This document shows, one piece after another, positions 37,001-49,000 of a stretch of DNA of 64,000 nucleotides (position 1 is the first letter of the stretch; every line of letters begins with the position of its first letter). Source of the DNA: Branchiostoma floridae (taxonomy: Eukaryota; Chordata; Leptocardii; Amphioxiformes; Branchiostomatidae); contig NC_049993.1 in NCBI RefSeq assembly GCF_000003815.2, forward strand, positions 15,769,367 through 15,833,366, written 5' to 3'. The translations under genes and the position numbers were made by a program. The notes under the pieces are model-generated. The model had not been told where the DNA came from and did not search any database. It worked only from the letters and a program-made list of their open reading frames with translations.

Positions 37001-40000
37001 AGGAGGTCCAGGAGTTTGCCAAGAACTCCTCCTCCTCGCTGTGTGAATACGACGTGAAACAGGAGAACATACTGACGGCGGGTCAAAGTCACCTGGGTCC
37101 CTGTCCCAGCACTCCGGTTAAAGCAAGGTAGACAAATTATATCTTAATGAAAAATATTTATCTATGTCAAAATGGGTGGGTGGCCCCTAGGATGTTTGAA
37201 CATTGATTTCCAAGGGGGCCCACCATATGTGTAAAACAAGAAAAATATGTGTAAAACAGCGTGTTACATTTAGTCAAAGACACCAGTGGACAGCATGCAG
37301 TATGTCACCTAGTCTTCAAAACAAAATCAGTGTCCATTTTACCAAAGAGCTTTCATCAGATAAAACTAAAAGTCTTTTCAATCAGAAAATGTTGTATTTT
37401 GGTGTTGTACAATCTTCCAGTCCCTTTGCATGACTTGTCCTCTCCCCAAACACAGTACCTCCTTCCTGAATCGTTGTGTTCCCAAGGACGCCCCTGACTT
37501 CTTAGTCAAGTTCATGGCCATCTTGAACAGCTACGACATCTTCTACAAGGTCCTTAGTGATGTCTTCCAGGCTAGGGCAGAGATTGCCGGGATGTGTGTC
37601 CTTGCACTTGGTAAGTGTCCAGACAGAAAACCTACATGTAATAGTATACACCTGCCTCATGTGGTGGCCATAATAGATCTAAAATGAGCTCAATGAGACA
37701 AAGTAAAGACTGTCCATCATCATCATCTGTCGTCCCTGGCGGGCGGGGTGAGGTGTTGCACAACATTTCTCCAATGCACACGATCTTTCATGGCTCCTCC
37801 CAAGTCCATCATAATTAGCAGTTCAACCAATGATAGCTAAATGGGAGCTAATTTTAAAAATAACTTTGCCTTATTGACCTTGTCTTCGATCTATTCTGGC
37901 CGCTGCGTGAGAAATGACTTATTTTGTACAGTAATAGTATACTAATACTCAAACTAAGTAGAGGTGGTACCCATACATAAAATTCAGGTCCAGGTCCGGA
38001 CATAAACCTGGACCTGATTGTTTATGAAAAGCTGTAAATAGTTGAACTTGATACTCAAAAACAATGGTCTATTTCACTACAAAGGAATCTGTTTGGTGGA
38101 GTATCCAACTCCCACTGGCATTTTGAAATTCTATCTTTATTTAAATTCTTAATTGGGGCTGTCACGGCTGTTTCAAAGGCCCTGAATTCGATCACTTAGT
38201 TCGAACGTGGGTTCTACTAGGCATAGAACACGATCCCCCGCCCGCCGCCGATCCACGTGAGCCGGCTGATTGCGCAATAGTGCACGCTGACTTTGACCCC
38301 CGTGCAGGCATGCATATCCGGGTCACAGGCGCTTCATATTTCAGAGGCAACATGGCCACGGTAGAAGGAACACGTGAACGTAAAAAAACACCCGAAAATG
38401 CGCATTTTCTTGGTCAGAGCCGCATTTTTCCCCGTAGAAGAGTGGATGAGTGCCTTCGTCATTGAACATCCGACTTAGGTAAGTTAATTCGATCGTTTAA
38501 AGACTTTATACAGTTTTTTGTGTGTCCAAATGCAATGCAACAGCTAGACGGAATGTTGTCGAGTGCTTGTATAATTTCGGAATTTTTCGCACGTTTTTTT
38601 TTATTTCTCAGTGGAGGAATACAACGAGATGATGTTTTTCAGAGCGATGACGTCATTACTGCGAAACAAATACCTGCTGTCTGATATTGTCTCGTTTGTT
38701 GTAGTAACAAAAGTAGAGCATTTTATAATAGAATATATATATATTTGAAGTGTGCTTCTTTCACAAACATTAGCCAAGTCAATTGCAATCAAAAGAGTCT
38801 CCAAATTGAATTTTGAAAGTAGACAGTAACACATCCATAGTTCATGCAGTGCATGGAGGGGAAGTTGCATACATATAATACATGGGACACTATTTTATAC
38901 AAAACTTCTATACTTCTAATTTTTATGAAAATGTTTGAAATCAGTGCACAGACAGTACTTTGGACTTAAAGCTGTAATATTTTTTTTACTGTAAGTTAAA
39001 GTGTAAGTTTTATTACTGGTACGATTTTAAAAGCTTATGTAAAAAGGTACTAGTTCTTGCAGACATTGGATATAAAATCAAAGGTGGTCCGGTTACAATC
39101 AATTGGTCTGGTATACTACTGACAAAGAATTGCTCTTCAGATTTCCACTTTGTCAACAACTATGTCATCAGGAAAAAATTATGTAATCCACTATCCCTAC
39201 CATTGTACCTTGAAGCCATGTTTACCATGTGTTATCTATGTTTAAGGCTTGACAAGTGCTGGGAGAAAATGAAGTACCAGGAATGAGAAGAGGATGACAA
39301 CTCACACAAGTCCTTATTCAAGGTAGCCCCAAGGTATGTGTGCATATGTATAAATCATTTGTATTTATAATACCCTGCATCTACATGTACATGTAGAGAC
39401 AACTATATTCTGGACATTCTGAGAACTTGTGACAGGTTGCAGGGAATGTTTAATTGTCAGTGTAAATAATAAAGGTCTTAGGAAGTGTGAATAATGAAGA
39501 CCAACTTGACCAGAACAAAAAATTATAAGCACAGTTGTATATTCCTCAGCTCAGTGAAATCATATACCACATTAGGTGTGAACATTTTTACAACCTTGTT
39601 GACTTTTAATGCAGAAGTTATACTATGCAAGAATGCATTCTGCAAGTAGTTCTTTCATGTGGGCTGCATGTATTTTCACTTCCCATTTACCCAATGTTTG
39701 CCTCAGTTTCACAATCTATTTTGTATCTCTACTACAGGCCAGACTATGCTGACAACAAATTGCATGCTGCATCCTTTATTCAAAACAAGTCTCTACAAGG
39801 ATCATGAACTAATTTATACTATGCAACAAGATAAGTGAGTTAAAAAGGTTACTTCACAGAAGCAAAATTCCTCTTTTAATCTGTCAACAGACTGTCTGAA
39901 CATTTGTCATATCATGATGCTAGGAGGCAGTGAATATACANNNNNNNNNNNNNNNNNNNNNNNNNNNNNNNNNNNNNNNNNNNNNNNNNNNNNNNNNNNN

Positions 40001-43000
40001 NNNNNNNNNNNNNNNNNNNNNNNNNNNNNNNNNNNNNNNNGCAACCTCAGCACAGACTGACCAATCTTAGTCTGTATTTAACATAAATGCACACAAACCA
40101 TGCAAGGTGACAAGTTCATTTACTGGGGGAAACTGAACTGCAGCTAGCAGTGGTGATGTAAAAATCTAGCTAGAGTCAACTCTGGGACATCACAGAACCT
40201 GGCATGGACATTGAGGAAGTTGAAGTTGGACACTATCCACATTCTGACAGGACTCTCTTAGTAGCCACCATGGACAGCAGTATGACCTGTAGCCAAGCAA
40301 GAACATGGGGAAGATTTGTGTTAAATGCTGCAATATGCTACATGTCTGAATAAAGATATCTGTAGATAAAGTATGTTTCATTCCATACACTAATTTAGAC
40401 AAATCTCATTTTCTAAGGCTACCTAGTATTGATCTGATCAGGTCTAGGATGCAAACAATGTTGTCATTCATATGCATAAATGTCTTATGATGCATCCTTG
40501 TCTCTGACCTGTAAAAGGTATGAGTAAGGAGATATTACATGTAGCAGTACAACTATAAGGAAAGGTAGAAGGTAAGGGCAAAAGCACCAACATAGTGTTT
40601 CTGAAATGAAATTATAGCTTATCTGCATACTATATCAAATTAAGGGACTAAAACAACAGGCCTGGGGAAAAGGATATGCACAAAAAGTTGCATGGTATGT
40701 TTCACCCTACATGGGTGGCTTCAGACAGAGTATTGCTGATAACAAATCAGAATCAACATGTCAGAAAGGAAAGTAAGTTAATTTAGCTTCATGCAAAAAA
40801 GAGCAAGCTAGGATGAGAAATAAAGAATGCAAATCTCCATCATATTGTTTTATCCTGTTGGTAGGCATCTTCCATTGTATCAAGGGAAGATTCAAATAAA
40901 TGAAGTTTGGGTAATAAATGAATGAGAGTCATTCCAATTCCACTATGACAATGTATCACTCATCTAAAACTAAGGATTCTAATGAGAACTTGACTGCAGC
41001 CATCAAAACCCTCAGTCTGTGCTGAGGTTGCAGTGTTGCAAAGGTCAAAATGGAGATCAGCCATATTTGTGTATTGTATATCCAATGTTAAATTGAAGGT
41101 GGAACAAATATGATAGACAATTATCATTACATACCTACACGACATATTGATAGCTATAAGAAATGAATATTCTCACCTGGATCTAAAGTATTCCTAATTT
41201 CATTTTCCCCAGATAACAGTGAACCTCTGCTTTTCATGGCTGGAGACTGGGCTATGCTGTCAGCATAGTCTGGCCTGTAGTAGAGATACAAAATAGATTG
41301 TGAAACTGAGGCAAAAATTGGGTAAATGGGAAGTGAAAATACATGCAGCCCACATGAAAGAACTACTTGCAGAATGCATTCTTGCATAGTATAACTTCTG
41401 CATTAAAAGTCAACAAGGTTGTAAAAATGTTCACACCTAATGTGGTATATGACTTCACTGAGCTGGGGAATATACAACTGTGCTTATAATTTTTTGTTCT
41501 GGTCAAGTTGGTCTTCATTATTCACACTTCCTAAGACCTTTATTATTTACACTGACAATTAAACATTCCCTGCAACCTGTCACAAGTTCTCAGAATGTCC
41601 AGAATATAGTTGTCTCTACATGTAGATGCAGGGTATTATAAATACAAATGATTTATACATATGCACACATACCTTGGGGCTACCTTGAATAAGGACTTGT
41701 GTGAGTTGTCATCCTCTTCTCATTCCTGGTACTTCATTTTCTCCCAGCACTTGTCAAGCCTTAAACATAGATAACACATGGTAAACATGGCTTCAAGGTA
41801 CAATGGTAGGGATAGTGGATTACATAATTTTTTCCTGATGACATAGTTGTTGACAAAGTGGAAATCTGAAGAGCAATTCTTTGTCAGTAGTATACCAGAC
41901 CAATTGATTGTAACCGGACCACCTTTGATTTTATATCCAATGTCTGCAAGTACTAGTACCTTTTTACATAAGCTTTTAAAATCGTACCAGTAATAAAACT
42001 TACACTTTAACTTACAGTAAAAAAAATATTACAGCTTTAAGTCCAAAGTACTGTCTGTGCACTGATTTCAAACATTTTCATAAAAATTAGAAGTATAGAA
42101 GTTTTGTATAAAATAGTGTCCCATGTATTATATGTATGCAACTTCCCCTCCATGCACTGCATGAACTATGGATGTGTTACTGTCTACTTTCAAAATTCAA
42201 TTTGGAGACTCTTTTGATTGCAATTGACTTGGCTAATGTTTGTGAAAGAAGCACACTTCAAATATATATATATTCTATTATAAAATGCTCTACTTTTGTT
42301 ACTACAACAAACGAGACAATATCAGACAGCAGGTATTTGTTTCGCAGTAATGACGTCATCGCTCTGAAAAACATCATCTCGTTGTATTCCTCCACTGAGA
42401 AATAAAAAAAAACGTGCGAAAAATTCCGAAATTATACAAGCACTCGGCAACATTCCGTCTAGCTGTTGCATTGCATTTGGACACACAAAAAACTGTATAA
42501 AGTCTTTAAACGATCGAATTAACTTACCTAAGTCGGATGTTCAATGACGAAGGCACTTATCCACTCTTCTACGGGGAAAATGCGGTTCTGACCAAGAAAA
42601 TGCGCATTTTCGGGTGTTTTTTTACGTTCACGTGTTCCTTCTACCGTGGCCATGTTGCCTCTGAAATATGAAGCGCCTGTGACCCGGATATGCATGCCTG
42701 CACGGGGGTCAAAGTCAGCGTGCACTATTGCGCAATCAGCTGGCTCACGTGGATCGGCGGCGGGCGGGGGATCGTGTTCTATGCCTCGTAGAACCCACGT
42801 TCGAACTAAGTGACTACACTGTAACAGCCGTGCTGTAGAAACTAATGGTAGAAATGACTATAAACTCTACTATAACTTATTATAGTAGAGTATAAACTAC
42901 ATTGTATAAACTTCATTCACTCATATTTTTCCTTAGACCATCATAAGCCCTAAAATGTGTGAATGCCTGCCAATATCTGTTCATTGTCTAATTGGTCCAA

Positions 43001-46000
43001 GATTCGGAACCGGTCCACTGATTTTTTTTCAGGTTGGACTCCTTTCCTTTCAACGGTCCAACAAGAAAAAGATGGTTTTGTACCAGTGCAAAAGCAACCC
43101 CTATTTCAGAGTGATCTAGAGCCCAAGTCAATTGACCAATCGCTTTCTCTATAAAAGAAAACTACATAGTACAATGTATCCTATATTACACTATAAGCAT
43201 CAATAGGAATTTGATCACTGACGGGTTTTATGATTCTGAAAAATCTGATATTATTGAGTTTTGAGATCAGGACTTGGTTTTCCGTTTGTATATAAATAGA
43301 CATGTTGTTGTTGTTATTGTTGTTTACAGTGGTTGCCTTGTTGATGGTGGCTCTCATCAGATTTGTGGCAGGTTTCGTCATGTGGATCTTCATGGGTATC
43401 GTGGCTGTCGCCAGCATCGGTAAGAACATCTTATTTCTGAAGAAATTATAGATATTGTCTAGTGCCTGGATTTTTCCGTGACACTGTCTATTTTATTGTA
43501 TACATACGATTGTGTGTGTCTGATAGTGTTGCTGTNNNNNNNNNNNNNNNNNNNNNNNNNNNNNNNNNNNNNNNNNNNNNNNNNNNNNNNNNNNNNNNNN
43601 NNNNNNNNNNNNNNNNNNNNNNNNNNNNNNNNNNNTAGAGTCACATACAACATTGTAGCATCAGCAATATCCTCGGTCCTAACCCTCCCAAGGACCATAA
43701 TATCATACTCCGGCCATTGGGCAATGCAACCCACAGTCAAACTCAGTACTTTGAATGATGCAGAATACACCATCGAAAGTCTACATTTATCATATAGAAA
43801 TTGTACTGTTTTTTCTGCAGTTGGGACAGCCCTACTGTGGTGGACCTACGCAACCAAGAATCAAGAATACTACGCTGTACCTGAAAATGAGCGACTAGAC
43901 GAGAACGGGAAAGATGTGACGGCCTTCCTGGTGTACTCCATTATCGCCACAATCGCAACAGTATGTTATACTGCAGTATCAGTATCAGTTTGAATCAATT
44001 TTTTACTTCATGCGCTCACCTCATGTAGTTATAGGTGGTTATTATTGTAGCGCCTCCTTGTGACTTCTATGATTACTGCAGTGAACAACCAGTTGATTAG
44101 TACAACTTGAAAACAATGGAAAAGTTTTCTAAAATGTTTTGAATGTGTAATGCCAGACACTATTCATTTACAATTTGTAATCATGAATGTAGATTTTTCA
44201 ACTTGTAAATCATGTCATTTTGTTGCTAGAATCTTAGCCATTGTATTTTAGTCTGTCTTTTTGTTTAAGTTTTCAACATTACTAAGTCTTCCATTTTATA
44301 ATGTCCATTACTGACTGTAATTGTTGTATACAATTGTGTTTCTTATTATTAGCACTCTCCATGTTATTACAGTAACTGTAAAAGACATGAGTTAAAAAAA
44401 GTTTTTTAATACATACACTGTAGTGGTATTCACAAGTACACTATGCATTGTTTTTTTTCTATTTCAGAATCTGCAGTATGATATATATACAACAAAGAGA
44501 AAACTGCCTTCCCAAAAAGTCTTTGAGAAAACAGATTTATTTGCAGTCTTTTTTTCCCAGGTTGTTCTCCTGATTGTGCTGATCGTGATGCGGAAGCGAG
44601 TGAAGCTGGTGGTGGCCCTGTTCCACGAGGCGGGGAAGGTGTTCATGCACACCCCTCTCCTGGTCCTGCAGCCGCTCTGGACATTCATCGCTCTCGCTCT
44701 CTTCTTCATCTACTGGACAGCTGTCCTGGTCTTCCTAGCAACCGCTGGTAAGGACACGCCCCCTGGAGACTTATAGCCATACTGCAGACAGAAAATTGAT
44801 GCCATTTAATTGAGAATGTATAGAATCTATAAAATGTAGATTATGTCATGAAAAAGAAACGAAACAAGGCTTCGCCTGTCATGTTTCTTCATCTACAGGA
44901 CGGCTGTTCTGGTCTTCTTAGCAAACGCTGGTGAGGTCACAGCCCTAGAGCCCAGTCGTACTGCAGACAAAGTTTTAAGTTTGAAGTAGATTGTCATGAA
45001 ATACGAACAAGACAAGAAATAGCCTGTCATGTTCCTTCATCTACTGGAATACTGTCCTGTTTTTTTTAGCAACCGCTCGTGAGGTCAAGCCCCCTGTAGA
45101 CTTCAGGTTGTACTGCAGAGAAAACTAATTCCCTTAGATTTCAAGTAGATGTCATGAAATATTTTAAAGGACAGCATCAGAAAATTTTCAATTCTTTATT
45201 TTCCAGTAGTTTACTCATTAAAAAGTTGATGTACGTCAATTTTTACATTGATCCGCCTAATATGACCCTGTAGACACGTTTGAACTTCGCGCTCTCCTCC
45301 TCTCCCCGCCGCGCTGGCCGATGACGTAATGGCCTCGTTCTGATCGTCTGAGATTGTATGACGTCACGGATCCGAAACTTCTAGCCAGCCATTTTGCTCG
45401 GTGAACCTCGGTCCTCTCAGCGGTAAATAATCACCCCGCCATTCTGGAGTTCAGTTTGTTGTCATTGAAAATTACTTTCGTGGACCTGTAAGTCGCATTG
45501 TGAGCTGTCTACGAAGCCATAGTCCCCGGGAGACTGAACATGAATAAGCTTGCCTGCGTGTGAACCGCGCGGCGACGGAACAAAATCAAAACAATGGTGG
45601 TGGGGGAGGTTCACGCACCGTGCCATTCTGGACTATTACAAGAGCGAGTTCGGGTCAGTTCTTACCTTCTCCTTTCCGGACAGCACAGCGATAATTACAC
45701 GTAAGCTTCCACGAATTTTGGTTGAATTCACAATTGTCCAACTGGCAGGGACATTAAAAAAAATCATTCTCTGACAACATACCCTTGATCGCTACATATC
45801 GAACGATCCCCCTTCCGCGCCGAAACATACATACAGCATTGTTGTTTTTACATACAACACAGGCCGGCATTGTGAATGGCGCGAAATGTCGGCTTCGTTT
45901 CAGAGTCCGTGATTTGTTTTGAATGAACCCCCAGCAATCTCCGCCAAAGCTACATGATTGAAAAACCGACCAGTCCAGATAATTTACCCGAGAAACAGAA

Positions 46001-49000
46001 AATAAAGTGAGAGGCGAGGCGTAACTCGCACGATCTGTACAAGTTGTGGTGCTATCTGTTTCGGCGCGAAAAGGGGGTTGTTCGATATGTAGCGATCAAG
46101 GGTAATGTTGTCAGTAGAACAAACGAGGTCTACAACTGTGAATTCAACCAAAATTCGTGGAAGCTTACGTGTAATTATCACTGTGCTGTTCGGAAAGGAG
46201 AAGGTAAGAACTGACCCGAACTCGCTCTTGTAATAGTCCAGAATGGCACGGTGCGTGAACCTCCCCAAAAACCATTGTTTTGATTTCGTCCCGTCGCCGC
46301 GCGGTTCACTCGCTGCAGACAAGCTAATTCATGTTCAGTCTCCCGGGGACTATGGCTTCGTAGACAGCTCACAACGCGACTTACAGGTCCACGAAGTTAA
46401 TTGTCAACAACAACGGACTGGCTTCCAGAATGGCGGTGTGATTTCCCGCCGAAGGGACCGAGGTTCACCGAGCAAAATGGCTGGCATGGCCAGAAGTTTC
46501 AATTCTGATTTGTGACGTCAGCGCGCAGGCAATCAGAACGAGGCCATTACGTCATCCGCCAGCGCGGCGGGAGAGGGGAGGAGAGCGCGAAGTTCAAACG
46601 TGTCTACAGGGTCATATTGGGCGGATTAATGTAAAAATTGACGTAAATCAACTTTTTAATGAGTAAACTACTGGAAAATAATGAATTGAAGATTTTCTGA
46701 TGCTTTCCTTTAAGTATGGGCAAAAATGTACTTGTACTGAGTGAGTATCATAGGTCTTTTTCCTTTAGTGCCTACAGTCGTGATAATGATTCTTATGGAA
46801 CGGTCCTCATTCAACATCCTATCCGAGGGACGTTCCTTACCACAGTTAGGTACTAATTTCCATTTAGTGAAGTGAGGACTAAAAGTGCCATTGCCAAGAG
46901 CACAAGAGTGATGACATGACAGGAGTTAAACCCAGGATCTATAGAATATGGATCAAACACGTTGCTATTATGCTATGGGGTCTCACACCATGAATATTAG
47001 GTTTCCTATCGATAACTTATACACGTATACTACCAATGTTTACAGGAGAGCCTACAGTGGATACCTCCACTGGCTGGGTGACGTACCGCGACCCTGAGCC
47101 AGTACGGTACATGTGGTGGTACCACGTCGTGGGGCTCATCTGGACCAGCGAGTTCTTCCTGGCCTGTCAGCAGATGGTCATTGCTGGGGCTGTAACTCAA
47201 GTTTACTTCACTAGGTGGGGCTGATGTACCATGTACTCAAAGCTCAGTCTTTAAGTTTGGCTATGTTTTCTTTAATATTAACCTAATGTCTTTATCTGTA
47301 GATACCATTGCAGATGAGGGTTTTGTCTAACTTAGCATGCATAGGGATTTCACATTTACTGTAAATGATGACAATCAGGCCATTGTCATTGGTGTGAAAT
47401 AATCATAATTGTCCATTCCCAGCCACTGCTGAGAATCTTATTGCCATTATTTACACATTTCTGGCCATTGGTTAGAGCTCTTTGATTGTATATCATGCAT
47501 GTGGGGTAAAATTTGTGACCTTTGACTTCCAGCTCAAGTAGCAACCCATTCTTAGTTGATGGAAATGGTGAATTATTTGTAACCATTTGAATGTCTCAGA
47601 ATCTCATCAAAAATTTTTGTTGTCATTCATGTTTACTAGACTTAATTCCCAATGTATCTGCTATATTTTTGTCTAACTGTTCTGTATATACATGTATACA
47701 GGGATAAGAAGCAGGTGTCCTCCCCCATCCTGAAGGCTACAGGTAGACTCATCAGCTATCACCTGGGCTCCGTGGCTGTGGGCTCCTTCATCATCGTACT
47801 GGTCAAGATTCCCAGACTTATTCTCACCTACATACAGGCTAAGTAAGTACAGCACATCCCAGACTTATTCTCACCTACATACAGGCTAAGTGAGTACAGT
47901 ATTAACTCACTGTAATGCTAGTTCACCTTTATTCGTGGGGTAACCTATATTCGTTGTACCTAAAAACAGGATATTTAGGGATATCACGTTGATGGACGGT
48001 GGTTTCCAATTGCATTTTTTTTTCATTATGATGCAGTTTGAGATCCCCGTCCGTCAATTTGATATCCCGAAATACCCAGGTGTTAGATACAACGGATAAA
48101 GGTTACCTTGGGAATAAAGGTGAACTAGTGTTATATGCTTATGGACATTTATTGGAATTTACATGAGTACAACAGGCATTTACACAGTCATGTACACAGC
48201 AGGTACGTATATATACATGGACGCCTGCACATGTACACACATGCACCAGGCACACACAGATATATGTATATACAACATACACATGTGGACAGCAAACACA
48301 GACATATGCATGGACAGCACACTATGTCATAGCACACATGCACACACACACACATGGGCAGAACACATTATACACTATGATTGTGTACTTACACACACAG
48401 ACAGCACTAAAACTCATATTGTCATGGGTAAGAAAATGGGGCTACTGAAAGTATCAATGTGTCGTCAGAGAAAATCAAATACATGTACTATATTGTTGAA
48501 TACTTAATATAGTAAAATAAGCAGTATCTTAGTTCACACACACACGCACTATCCGGTTTAGCGTCCGTTCTTCCGTCTTGCAGAGGTTGGACATGTCGCC
48601 AAGACGTTTTGGTTTAATTGCTGCCTTCCATCCATCCCTGTCAATTTAAAGGGGGTTGGCTTTTTGCAGTTTTCTAAGATCTTCCTTGACATTGTCTACC
48701 CATCTCCTCTTGGGGCGCCCACGCGCATTCTGGCCCACTACAGACAAGTTCAAGACCTTTCTTGGCTAGTTGTCATGGGACATTCTTTGCACGTGGCCAT
48801 ACCAGCAGTCTCGGCTTTTCTTCGCTGACGAAGATCGTCTAGGGTTGTTTCCCACGTCTGTTGCAGGCGCGCTGGTGGCTGATGAGCCCTATCCGTGACA
48901 GACAGACTCGGCCGCAGCGGCTGCAGGTCAATGCTGGATCTGTGGTTGGGGCCGTGACTTTGCGGGTCTTCCTCCTGCTGCGCTTCTCTACAAGGGCAGC

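Larger units (their letters stand above)
38163..42832. mobile_element. 4.67-kb foldback DNA transposon, CTGT duplication
   Basis: Two nearly identical inverted arms, 38163-39754 and 41258-42832, flank a roughly 1.5-kb centre with a 100-N gap. Ends read CACGGCTGTT. CTGT is repeated on both sides (38159-38162, 42833-42836), and the related empty site near 61650 has it once. No transposase ORF is visible, so it is non-autonomous unless coding sequence lies in the gap. Four-base duplication and CAC ends recall the CMC (CACTA/Mirage/Chapaev) group; this placement is tentative. Confidence 0.8.
37611..43329 (+). other. SLC44A1: SLC44A1 intron 5
   Basis: 5.7 kb, mostly one foldback transposon inserted in an older MITE, with an assembly gap in the middle. 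No exon is seen. Confidence 0.85.

Noticed and set aside
38280-38465. Short ORF followed by GTAAGT in the foldback arm, considered as a first exon
   Set aside because: It stops before the donor, and the same sequence is inverted in the other arm; no downstream exon was recognised.
38163-42832. Transib/RAG-type origin for the foldback
   Set aside because: Ends are CACGGCTG, not a CACAGTG-type heptamer, and the duplication is 4 bp rather than 5.
43478-43993. ORFs on both strands across the second gap
   Set aside because: They are built through 34 undefined residues; only 43821-43960 is a real exon.
44423-44560. N-terminal extension of exon 8
   Set aside because: It is intron read-through; the homologous protein and phase start at 44561 after a strong acceptor.
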